Assembly: GCA_903922325.1 (NCBI GenBank)
Contig: CAIXTG010000073.1
Location: 1-25,843 of the forward strand
Reading direction: 5' to 3'
DNA length: 25,843 nt
Source of the DNA: an uncultured Actinomycetes bacterium
GTDB lineage: Bacteria; Actinomycetota; Actinomycetes; Nanopelagicales; Nanopelagicaceae
Position 1 is the first letter of the stretch. Each line of letters starts with the position of its first letter. Positions 15,379-22,925 of this stretch are shown here, piece after piece. The notes below the pieces were generated by a model. It did not search any database and was not told the origin of the DNA. It worked only from the letters and a program-made list of their open reading frames with translations. A program made the translations under genes and the position numbers.

Positions 15379-16745
15379 ACCGCCGCGTTTATCAAGATCC
15401 GCGGGTAGTTGCGCTAATTGCCGCAATGGGTCTGGGCGCCGTGATGTTTGATAACACGGCAGTGACTACTGCAATTCCATCAATTCAGGCAGATTTAAAT
15501 ACTGAAACAAGTGCGCTGCAATGGATTTTAAGTGCCATGAGCATTACAACTGGCACCATCTTGCCTTTCGCTGGCGCTTTTGGCGATAAATGGGGCGCGC
15601 TTAAAGCTTTTCGCATTGGCATGATTATCTTCGGAACCGGCGCGTTACTTGCTTCATTTACTTCTACATTTCCGATGTTGTTAGCTTGTCGAATTTTCCA
15701 AGGGTTTGGTTTGGCCTTTATGTTGCCCAATGGTGGCGCAATTTTGAGCGCAAATGTTGATCCTAATTCGCGCAATAAAGCAGTGGGCCTTTGGATTAGT
15801 TTTAGTTCAGCTGGGCTGGTACTTGGCCCTTTGCTAGGTGGTTTCCTAACTCAAGCCTATGGTTGGAATGCTCTCTTCTACTGCCAGCCAGTGATCTCGC
15901 TTATTGGTCTTTCGCTAACTTTTCTATTACACGAAAGCGAAACCCATAAAAATATTAATCCCATCGATGTACTGGGCATTCTTACAATCAGCGCCGCAAC
16001 CTTATTTTTCTCAGCAGGTGTGATTGATCTAGGCCGGGCAGTTCCGCATCCAGTTCTAGACACAGTACTAATTTCATTAGGTACTTTCTTATATTGGGCT
16101 TTCTATCGAATTGAACGCAGGGTTGCTCATCCGCTAATTGATCCAGCCTGGTTTAAGTCTCGTCGGGTACGTGGTGTTTTAATCGCTTGCTTCATTTATA
16201 ACGCCACCATTCCGGCGGCCACTTTGCTAGTTGCACTCTTTAGCCAGAAGACATTGGAATTCTCGCCGCGCATGGGCGGCTTAGTAATTCTATTAATGTG
16301 TATTTTCATGCCATTGGGTTCAACTATCTTGGGTAAAGTAAAAGGGTCAAACGAATTGCGCAAGATTATGCTTTTCGCCTCTTTCTTGCTTGGCATTGAT
16401 TACATAGTTATCTCATTATTCGCACAAAGCCCGATGCCGATATTCCTATTTACTTTAATTTTCTCTGGCTTCTTTGCCGGAATCCTCTTTGCTGGTGACA
16501 CGGTAGCAATTATGGAATCCCTCGAACCAGCTAAGGCTGCCTCTGGCTTAGCTGCGCTTTCTATGGTTCGGCAGATATCTGCAGTGATCGGTATTGCCAT
16601 GATCGGAACTATCAGCGAAGTCATCGGAAATATGGCAGATAACGCTGTTACTGGCCGACTTTGGGGCATAGCTGTAAGCGGAATAATTACTTTTAGCGCT
16701 TGGGTGATGCTTAGAGACGGATTAAAGAAAGATCAGTTAGCTTAA
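15375..16745 (+). CDS. MFS transporter, DHA2 (drug:H+ antiporter-like) type
   Basis: The protein has 456 residues and at least 12 hydrophobic segments. Motifs are DNTAVTTAIPSI (the TM1 element of DHA2 members), GDKWGALKAFR (motif A) and GLVLGPLLGGFL (motif C, an exporter hallmark). The ATG overlaps the MmgE/PrpD stop (ATGA), so it closes the right-pointing operon. Motif C suggests efflux of a pathway intermediate or of the toxic substrate, although some relatives import acids. Its last 35 bases overlap, tail to tail, the end of the cupin gene on the other strand. Confidence 0.88.
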   Translation: MNRRVYQDPRVVALIAAMGLGAVMFDNTAVTTAIPSIQADLNTETSALQWILSAMSITTGTILPFAGAFGDKWGALKAFRIGMIIFGTGALLASFTSTFPMLLACRIFQGFGLAFMLPNGGAILSANVDPNSRNKAVGLWISFSSAGLVLGPLLGGFLTQAYGWNALFYCQPVISLIGLSLTFLLHESETHKNINPIDVLGILTISAATLFFSAGVIDLGRAVPHPVLDTVLISLGTFLYWAFYRIERRVAHPLIDPAWFKSRRVRGVLIACFIYNATIPAATLLVALFSQKTLEFSPRMGGLVILLMCIFMPLGSTILGKVKGSNELRKIMLFASFLLGIDYIVISLFAQSPMPIFLFTLIFSGFFAGILFAGDTVAIMESLEPAKAASGLAALSMVRQISAVIGIAMIGTISEVIGNMADNAVTGRLWGIAVSGIITFSAWVMLRDGLKKDQLA

Positions 16746-17292
16746 TTTCACTGCCGGCATCTAATAGTGACCAGCTGCGATTAGCAATATCAATTATTTC
16801 GCATTGGCTAGGTGCAACGTAATCACTTGCTGGCAACTTAATAGTTTGACCAGCAAAACCATTGGCACCCATTGGGCGAATCTCACCGAAAGCATTTGCA
16901 TCAATATGGGTTTTAACTTGAGTTATAGATCCTTCACCGTTTTCGCGACGATTCCATTTAGGTGCGCCGTAAAACCAAGCAATAGCAACTGCGCCATTTG
17001 GCGTGTAAGCACCGATTCGAAGTGATTGAGGTGGCACCCAAGTGTGGTCGCCAGCAACAATTACATCACCAGACATATGAAGTTCGCCTTCAAAGACAAA
17101 AAATTCTTCGGCGCATTCATAACTGCCTTCAATCGGGCGTGACCAGCCAGCTGGGAAATTTACAATCATTACGCTGGTGCCGTTTTCCCAAGTATGCAAG
17201 CGGTGCATTTTTACAACACCTGTTGAATCTGGAATCGGCACTTCAACTGCGCCTGACATATCGCGCAGATCTTGGCTTTTAATTACCGACAT
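16711..17292 (-). CDS. cupin-domain protein (ChrR-like)
   Basis: The protein has 193 residues. A single cupin barrel is visible at about 40-115 (VMIVNFPAGWSRPIEGSYECAEEFFVFEGELHMSGDVIVAGDHTWVPP). The first cupin motif has E-E-x-F-x-x-x-G with Glu and Cys in place of the canonical HxH, so metal binding is uncertain. The C-terminal half has a second strand-rich region. Relatives include ChrR-type sensors and small dioxygenases or isomerases. AGGA lies 6-7 nt before the ATG and the gene is 6 nt after the CitE-like gene, making it the last visible gene of the left-pointing operon. Its 3' end overlaps the MFS gene. Confidence 0.8.
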   Translation of the reverse strand: MSVIKSQDLRDMSGAVEVPIPDSTGVVKMHRLHTWENGTSVMIVNFPAGWSRPIEGSYECAEEFFVFEGELHMSGDVIVAGDHTWVPPQSLRIGAYTPNGAVAIAWFYGAPKWNRRENGEGSITQVKTHIDANAFGEIRPMGANGFAGQTIKLPASDYVAPSQCEIIDIANRSWSLLDAGSEIKLTDLSLIRL

Positions 17293-17298
17293 AGTTTC

Positions 17299-18138
17299 CT
17301 ACTTTCCGGTTGCTAAGGTGCGACGGGCAATCTTGGCAATTGCTTCATCAATCATTCGTCCTTTGACATCAAGTGCTACGCCACCACCAGCAGCTGCTAG
17401 TCGATCGAGAATATCTTGGGCGGCTGCTAACTCTTCAGCGTTCGGTGTAAAAACTTCATTCGCAATTTCGATTTGAGCTGGGTGAATACAGGCGCGGCCA
17501 AAATAGCCCCACTCTTTAAAGTCTTGTGAGCTCTTTTTATACGCATCGAGATCTTTAAAGTTAGTTGATACCGCTGCCAGCGGTGGATTAATTCCGGCTG
17601 CAGCACTTGCGAACACAGCCATGCTGCGGGCAAATTGGGTTGTAGTTTCACCAGCAAATCCAGAAGTGCCTAAATCTGCCCGTAAATCAGCTTCGCCAAG
17701 CTGTAACCGAGTTACGCGTGGTCCAGTTGCAATAGCTTGTGTGTTGAAAACCCCGGCCGAAGATTCAATAAGCGCTGATACCTCTAGCGCTTTAGAAATG
17801 CCGCGAGATTTTTCTAGTCCAGTCAATAAAGAATCTAAGTTCTGGATTTCCGATAACGTCGTCGCTTTGGCAAGAACTATGCCGCGGCAATTGCTATGAA
17901 CAGCTGCAGCTAAGTCGGCTTCTAGTGCGCCTTTTTCTGGATTAACTCGTACCCAGATTTCAACCTCTGAATTTAAATCTTTAAGAAATGTCACCAAGTT
18001 CTGGCGAGCTAAATCTTTATCAGTCGGTGAAACTCCATCTTCGAGATCAACAATTAGCGCATCTGCGCCACGACCAAGTGCTTTAGTTAAACGTTCAAGA
18101 TCATTAGCTGGCACATAAAGATGGCTGCGGGCGCTCAT
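17299..18138 (-). CDS. CitE/HpcH-HpaI-type acyl-CoA lyase
   Basis: The protein has 279 residues. CitE-family motifs are SHLYVPANDLERLTKAL, GADALIVDLEDGV, EIWVRVNP, ALIESSAG (Mg ligand candidate E125) and LQLGEADLRADLG (D150). Relatives cleave or form C-C bonds of malyl-, citramalyl- or 2-methylmalyl-CoA. It probably splits a hydroxyacyl-CoA into acetyl- or propionyl-CoA plus a keto or aldehyde acid. The start overlaps the acyl-CoA dehydrogenase stop (TAATG), which supports a common pathway. With CoA-transferases, a hydratase pair and an MmgE/PrpD protein nearby, a citramalyl-CoA lyase role is an attractive but unproved option. Confidence 0.88.
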   Translation of the reverse strand: MSARSHLYVPANDLERLTKALGRGADALIVDLEDGVSPTDKDLARQNLVTFLKDLNSEVEIWVRVNPEKGALEADLAAAVHSNCRGIVLAKATTLSEIQNLDSLLTGLEKSRGISKALEVSALIESSAGVFNTQAIATGPRVTRLQLGEADLRADLGTSGFAGETTTQFARSMAVFASAAAGINPPLAAVSTNFKDLDAYKKSSQDFKEWGYFGRACIHPAQIEIANEVFTPNAEELAAAQDILDRLAAAGGGVALDVKGRMIDEAIAKIARRTLATGK

Positions 18139-19301
18139 TATCCGATTTGGGTCTTTCCACTTAGAAGTGATTTAGCAATAACCATCTTCATAATGTCATT
18201 AGTGCCTTCGCCGATCGACATCAATGGCGCATCGCGATAGAGACGCTCGACAACATACTCGGTTGAATAGCCATAACCACCATGAACGCGCATTGCTTCA
18301 AGGGAAGCCATGATCGCTACTTCGCTAGCAAAGTACTTAGCCATGCCGGCTTCCATATCAACGCGCTCGCCTGCATCAGCTTTAGAAGCTGCCCAGTAAG
18401 TCATAAGTCGTGCGGCCTGCAGATTGGTAGCAATCTCAGCTAATTTCAATTGAATCGCTTGGAATTCACTAATTGGCTGACCGAATGCTTTGCGTTCCTT
18501 TGAATAATTAATTGCTGCCTCGTATGCAGCTTGGGCAATACCAACTGAGCGAGCTGCGATATTAACGCGACCTGTTTCTAGGCCACTTAATACTTGCTGC
18601 ATTCCGCGACCTTCAACGCCGCCGAGTAAGTTCTCTTTTGGTACTCGCACATTGTTAAGAACAACTTCGCAAGATTCGGTGCCCTTGTAGCCGAGCTTTC
18701 CAATATCTTTCAAAACTTCAAAGCCTGGTGTGCCTGCTTCAACCAAAATTACGCTCATGCCTTTATGCGCAGGAGATGCGTTGGGATCAGTCTTAACTAA
18801 TACTGGCAACGGGTCTGCATGACGAGCATTGGTAATCCAAGTTTTAGAGCCATTAATTACATACTCATCGCCTTCAAGGCGAGCAGTAGTGCGAATACCT
18901 TGTAGATCGGTGCCCGCATCTGGCTCAGTTAGTCCGATTCCGGTGCGACGTTTTCCGGTAGCTAGATCAGGCAGATACTTATCTTTCTGTTCTTGGGTGC
19001 CGTGATGCGCAATCATCCAACAAGAAAGTGAGTGACTACCGAGAATTCCAGCAACACCCATCCAGCCACGAGCGATTTCTTCAAAAACTAATGCGAATGA
19101 AACCATGTCAACATTTAGGCCGCCGTACTCTTCTGGAATTGTCATTCCGAATAAGCCCATATCGGCCATCGTCTTTACGATTTCAGTTGGGTAGATTCCT
19201 TCTTTTTCATACTGGTTAGCAACTGGCTTGATTTCTTTCTCGACGAACTCGCGCAGCACCTTTTTAAATGCTAATTGCTCTTCGTTTAAATTGAAATCCA
19301 T
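18138..19301 (-). CDS. acyl-CoA dehydrogenase
   Basis: At 387 residues this is the normal length. Motifs are GIGLTEPDAGTD (FAD/acyl contact), GSKTWITNA, the helix RKAFGQPISEFQAIQLKLAEI, VHGGYGYSTEYVVERLYRDA, and the catalytic-base candidate E365 in IGEGTNDIMK. The enzyme is a soluble FAD flavoprotein that introduces an alpha,beta double bond and passes electrons to ETF. AGGGGT precedes the ATG. It lies between the DUF35 gene and the CitE-like gene and should supply the enoyl-CoA for the two-subunit hydratase encoded upstream. Chain-length preference cannot be read from sequence. Confidence 0.94.
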   Translation of the reverse strand: MDFNLNEEQLAFKKVLREFVEKEIKPVANQYEKEGIYPTEIVKTMADMGLFGMTIPEEYGGLNVDMVSFALVFEEIARGWMGVAGILGSHSLSCWMIAHHGTQEQKDKYLPDLATGKRRTGIGLTEPDAGTDLQGIRTTARLEGDEYVINGSKTWITNARHADPLPVLVKTDPNASPAHKGMSVILVEAGTPGFEVLKDIGKLGYKGTESCEVVLNNVRVPKENLLGGVEGRGMQQVLSGLETGRVNIAARSVGIAQAAYEAAINYSKERKAFGQPISEFQAIQLKLAEIATNLQAARLMTYWAASKADAGERVDMEAGMAKYFASEVAIMASLEAMRVHGGYGYSTEYVVERLYRDAPLMSIGEGTNDIMKMVIAKSLLSGKTQIG

Positions 19302-19322
19302 TTTTTACCCCTAGTCCTTTAT

Positions 19323-19703
19323 CTAACCAAATACCGGAAGTGCTCGTCCATCGGATAACTCTTGCCAAGAAAGTTCAACCGCTTGATCGCAAGCGGGGCT
19401 CTCGATACCGACAAGTCTAGTTAGCATGATTACCTTTTCGCTCAGCAGAACTCGAGCAATTACATATGGTGGAACAAAGCCCTCAGTTGGTGCGCGATGC
19501 ACAGTGGTCCAAGAATCTACGGTGCCTTTCCCGCTCACTTCTCGCCAAGTGAGATTCTCCGTGGCGCAGGAAATACAGATTGCGCGTGGATACCACTGGT
19601 ACTGATCACAAGTTGAGCAGTATTGAATAAGTAATTTTCGCTCTCTAGTAGCTGCCCAGAATGGCGCGCTGATTGCATCTTCTTGAGGTAAGTAGGGAAA
19701 CAT
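19323..19703 (-). CDS. DUF35 (rubredoxin-like Zn ribbon plus OB-fold) partner of the SCP2-type thiolase
   Basis: The protein has 126 residues. The N-terminal half carries two CxxC pairs (YCSTCDQ and CISCA) forming a zinc ribbon. The C-terminal half has OB-fold strands (GTVDSWTTVHRAP, YVIARVLLSE, MLTRLVG). In steroid side-chain degradation the equivalent domain of ChsH2 binds and stabilises the Ltp2 aldolase. Here it is a free-standing subunit. The ATG overlaps the thiolase-like gene's stop (TAATG), which strongly suggests a stoichiometric complex. Confidence 0.9.
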   Translation of the reverse strand: MFPYLPQEDAISAPFWAATRERKLLIQYCSTCDQYQWYPRAICISCATENLTWREVSGKGTVDSWTTVHRAPTEGFVPPYVIARVLLSEKVIMLTRLVGIESPACDQAVELSWQELSDGRALPVFG

Positions 19704-20845
19704 TAATTTGCCCCCAAAATTACAGTTGCATTTGTTGAAAGAATTCCGCCGGTGCCATGGGCAACCGCTAACTTGGCATTTGCCACTTGGCGATCACCAC
19801 ATTCACCACGCAACTGACGAACTGCTTCTATCAAAAGCAGGATTCCGTATTGACCTGGATGGCAGTAAGAAAGTCCCCCACCATTGGTATTTAGCGGGAA
19901 TGTTCCACCGGGTCTGGTTTTACCATCAAGCACAAAATCGGCGCCTTCACCTTTGCCGGCAAATCCCAAACCTTCCAGCGAAAGCATCGTGGTGATTGTG
20001 AATGAATCATAAAGTTCAACGACATCGATATCTGAGCGCGATACGCCAGCCATCGCAAATGCAATATCTCCACTTTGTTTTGCACCGGTTACGCGCAAAT
20101 CGCGATGAGTAGTCATAGAAGTATTAGTCGTTGATTCACCAAAACCCAAAATTGAAACTGACTTACTCTTTAAACTTTTAGCTATTTCGGAATTAGTAAT
20201 GATGACTGCGCCACCGCCATCGGTTACTAAACAACAGTCGCTGGCCCGCAATGGCGAAGAAATCAGGTCGGCGCTTTCTAGCTCTGCAACAGTGAGCGAA
20301 GCGGTTCCATAGCGATACGCCTTTGGATTTAACAGCGCCCATTCGCGTGCACTAATTGCAATTTCCGAAAGTGCGGCGCGACCATTTGGGACATCATGAA
20401 TATATCGCTGCGCAGCCATTGCATAGTAGCTAAGTGGAAATAGTGGGCCGTATGCAGTTTCGAATTGTGCCTCTGGTGTGTGGTGTTCAACTACTCCACC
20501 AAGGGAACGAGATTTCGCTGATCGCTGATTTGATGCAAACGAGATAACAACTACGTTGCACTGACCGCTAGCAACTGCGTGATAAGCCCGAGCCACATAC
20601 ATTTCAAATGAACTTCCGCCAGCAAAAGTTGAATCAGTAAATTTTGGTTCGATGCCTAAGTAATCGGCTAGTGAACTGGCCGAAAAACGCGAAATTGCAT
20701 TAGTTGCGATGCCATCAACATCACTGATCTTTAAGCCAGCATCTGCCAGGTCGCGAGTTACTGCTTGAGCCTGGAGTTCCAGAATAGATTTATTGGTTAC
20801 GCCTAAATCGCACTCCGCAGCACCAACAATTACCGGGGTTTTCAT
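19703..20845 (-). CDS. SCP2-type thiolase superfamily protein, probable Ltp2-like aldolase
   Basis: I choose the ATG at 20845 (MKTPVIVGAAE, 380 residues). A TTG at 20857 would add four residues inside the upstream gene. The fold is thiolase-like, but the segment where thiolases carry the nucleophilic Cys reads DSTFAGGSSFE (70-80), with no Cys. The C-terminal GLSYCHPGQYG and VAHGTGG loops are retained, as is VVELYDSFTITT. Loss of that Cys together with a DUF35 partner is typical of Ltp2-type retro-aldolases, which cleave beta-hydroxyacyl-CoAs carrying a tertiary or secondary alcohol. The substrate is unknown. Confidence 0.85.
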   Translation of the reverse strand: MKTPVIVGAAECDLGVTNKSILELQAQAVTRDLADAGLKISDVDGIATNAISRFSASSLADYLGIEPKFTDSTFAGGSSFEMYVARAYHAVASGQCNVVVISFASNQRSAKSRSLGGVVEHHTPEAQFETAYGPLFPLSYYAMAAQRYIHDVPNGRAALSEIAISAREWALLNPKAYRYGTASLTVAELESADLISSPLRASDCCLVTDGGGAVIITNSEIAKSLKSKSVSILGFGESTTNTSMTTHRDLRVTGAKQSGDIAFAMAGVSRSDIDVVELYDSFTITTMLSLEGLGFAGKGEGADFVLDGKTRPGGTFPLNTNGGGLSYCHPGQYGILLLIEAVRQLRGECGDRQVANAKLAVAHGTGGILSTNATVILGAN

Positions 20846-20847
20846 GC

Positions 20848-21258
20848 TTAACGCCAAATAACCTTTGCGGTAATTGGAGTTACAGCTGGGCGTAGAGCCG
20901 CTCCATTTGTATCAATCACATCAATCTTTAGTGATATCGATACGCCTGCCTCGCTTACTTCAGTGACTTCACCGCATACCTGAACATGTTCTTCGGCAAA
21001 TACCAAGCCGGCATAACGAAAATCTAACTCTGAAATAAAGGCGCCCTCGCCCAGCCAATCTTGAATGGCTTGTACAACGTATGCGCCAAATACTTGGCCA
21101 TCTACAACTGGTGAACTTAAGCCTTTCGACTTTAGGTAATCATGGTCGTAATGCAGACGGTGCCAGTCCCAGGTTGCCCCAGCGTAGGCAATCATTGAAG
21201 TTAGAGTGCAATGTTTGGTTATTGCAGGCACTTGATCGCCAACTTTTACATTTTTCAT
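20848..21258 (-). CDS. MaoC-like enoyl-CoA hydratase, catalytic subunit
   Basis: The protein has 136 residues, a single hot-dog domain. The hydratase dyad D-x4-H is present as WDWHRLH (D31, H36), and GLSSPVVDGQVFGAYVVQAI provides the hot-dog central helix. It would hydrate an alpha,beta-unsaturated acyl-CoA. It overlaps the upstream gene by one base (TAATG). That neighbour encodes a hot-dog protein lacking the His, so a heteromer with one functional site per pair is expected, as in ChsH1-ChsH2. Confidence 0.88.
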   Translation of the reverse strand: MKNVKVGDQVPAITKHCTLTSMIAYAGATWDWHRLHYDHDYLKSKGLSSPVVDGQVFGAYVVQAIQDWLGEGAFISELDFRYAGLVFAEEHVQVCGEVTEVSEAGVSISLKIDVIDTNGAALRPAVTPITAKVIWR

Positions 21259-21725
21259 TAGTTAGCCTCCAATGCAATCCAAATTAAGGATTCAGTATTG
21301 GTTGCTAAAAGCTCGTTCCGTTGATTGCGATAAGTGGCAGTGCTAAACATAGTTGCCATTGCGATGCCCTTGGAATTAACTCGTTCGGTAATCTCATCGA
21401 TCTTCCAGGTCACGTGCAAAACATCTGTGGCGTGAACGTATTGGTGGAACTTATAGCTGTTGCCACCACGCAGTAATTTAGTGTTAGGAATTTCAATGTC
21501 CCAGAAGTGCCCGGCGTAGCCATCTTCATTCATGGGCAAATTGGCATATTGGTTGGTGTCACAAATTAAAGTTAGCGGTGCGATTTCGCGAGCGGCATAC
21601 ATAGGGTTGTAATCTTCAACCGCTAGCGCGAAATAGCGGCCAGCAGCAGTACCAAATGGTTCTGGCGCAACGTAGGTACGTTCTGTACCAACCATGGCTT
21701 TGATTGCATCGGTTAGCAAGCTCAT
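21258..21725 (-). CDS. FAS1-like/MaoC N-terminal-type hot-dog subunit
   Basis: The 155 residues match the MaoC dehydratase N-terminal (FAS1-like) type: GRYFALAVEDYNPMY, then HFWDIEIPNTKLLRGGNSYKFHQYVHATDVLHVTWKI. At the position of the catalytic D-x4-H it has D38 and Y43, so it probably binds substrate but does not catalyse. The ATG overlaps the RidA-like stop (ATGA). It is almost certainly the partner of the 136-residue MaoC protein encoded next; together they approximate the length of a double-hot-dog hydratase. Confidence 0.85.
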   Translation of the reverse strand: MSLLTDAIKAMVGTERTYVAPEPFGTAAGRYFALAVEDYNPMYAAREIAPLTLICDTNQYANLPMNEDGYAGHFWDIEIPNTKLLRGGNSYKFHQYVHATDVLHVTWKIDEITERVNSKGIAMATMFSTATYRNQRNELLATNTESLIWIALEAN

Positions 21726-22915
21726 GGCAATACTGCTAACGGAAATACTTCGAGCAAGAACTCTGGTCGCAATAGTGAATTACAGAGCGCACCAGTTGAA
21801 GATGGCCAAGGCTTAGCAAGTAAGTTCTCGCGCACCTTTGCTACTCCGCGATATTCCTTTAAACCTTCAGGAACCACGTATTCAATGGTGTTTACGAGTG
21901 CTTCTGGGCCTACGCCCGCTTCCTTCAAAACCAGCAAAATTGCTTCGTAAGTTGATTGCGCTTGAGCAACTATATCGCCAGCATGTGTTGCTTCTTGGGT
22001 TTCCATATCAAGGGAAGCAAAGCCTGACATGTAAAGAGTTTTGCCGGCAATTACACCTGGGGTGTAGGACAAAGTGTCATAACGTTTCCAACCTGGGTTA
22101 ACACCTTTGAGTGGGTGGTGCGAAGCAACTAGATCAATCGCGACCAGAACACCAGGCTTATGCAGCTGTGACATTAAAATTCCACCAGCACCTGGAAAAA
22201 CTCCCGCGCCGCCCAATAATTCTTTACGAACGCGAGAGGTCTTGCCATAAATAGTACGAGTCTCGGGCATTGAATAGTCATAGGTAGTTACTGCGTTATC
22301 AAGTGATAACCCAACTTGCGAAAGTAATTCGCCGCCACGTTCTAAGCAATATCGATATTGCGCGACGAAATCACCTTCATGAACAACATTTCCATCTTTA
22401 TCAATTGGCAAGAGAGTTGGTAAAAACACTGAGCCATCGTGACCTTCAGTTACAGTATTTCGTGCCCAAGCTAAGTCATCGCCACTATTTAACTTTTTGC
22501 CGCCACCTTTAGTTGTATAAACTTCAATTTCAATAAATGCTTCTGGGCGCAACAACGCATCAACCATTACGGTGGAAATAGTTGGAGTATGACCCGCAAA
22601 GCGAGCGATACGAACTGCTTGAGCTTCGGCGTAATGAGGCAATCCACTAATCGTTACGTTTTCAACGACGCGAGTAATGTCAGCAAAAGTCATGCCGGCA
22701 GCTTCGAGAATGCATTCGATCTTGTCGTAAGCAGTGTTTACTTGATCGGTCATGCCGCCAACAACAATCATGCGGCCAGTTTCAGCATTAAAGGTGCTGG
22801 CTGTGTGGCCAGAGATAAATGCATCAGTTTCTGTGGCCAGGCCTAAACTAAATGTGTAATCAGAATATTTATACCAAGGGTAAACACTTGGTTCGATAGC
22901 CTTAAATTTACTCAT
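21722..22915 (-). CDS. double-domain RidA/YjgF/UK114 family protein
   Basis: The 397 residues contain two RidA modules, about 20-140 and 265-395, joined by a linker of about 120 residues. Each ends in the family motif carrying the key Arg: LLRPEAFIEIEVY (R123) and LLRPEFLLEVF (R383). The family hydrolyses enamines and imines such as 2-aminoacrylate. Other members act in ring-cleavage pathways as aminomuconate-type deaminases or amidases. GGGAGG lies just before the ATG. Its presence suggests that a nitrogenous, imine-forming intermediate occurs. A tandem protein this long is unusual for the family. Confidence 0.85.
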   Translation of the reverse strand: MSKFKAIEPSVYPWYKYSDYTFSLGLATETDAFISGHTASTFNAETGRMIVVGGMTDQVNTAYDKIECILEAAGMTFADITRVVENVTISGLPHYAEAQAVRIARFAGHTPTISTVMVDALLRPEAFIEIEVYTTKGGGKKLNSGDDLAWARNTVTEGHDGSVFLPTLLPIDKDGNVVHEGDFVAQYRYCLERGGELLSQVGLSLDNAVTTYDYSMPETRTIYGKTSRVRKELLGGAGVFPGAGGILMSQLHKPGVLVAIDLVASHHPLKGVNPGWKRYDTLSYTPGVIAGKTLYMSGFASLDMETQEATHAGDIVAQAQSTYEAILLVLKEAGVGPEALVNTIEYVVPEGLKEYRGVAKVRENLLAKPWPSSTGALCNSLLRPEFLLEVFPLAVLP

Positions 22916-22925
22916 TTAGCCCTCC

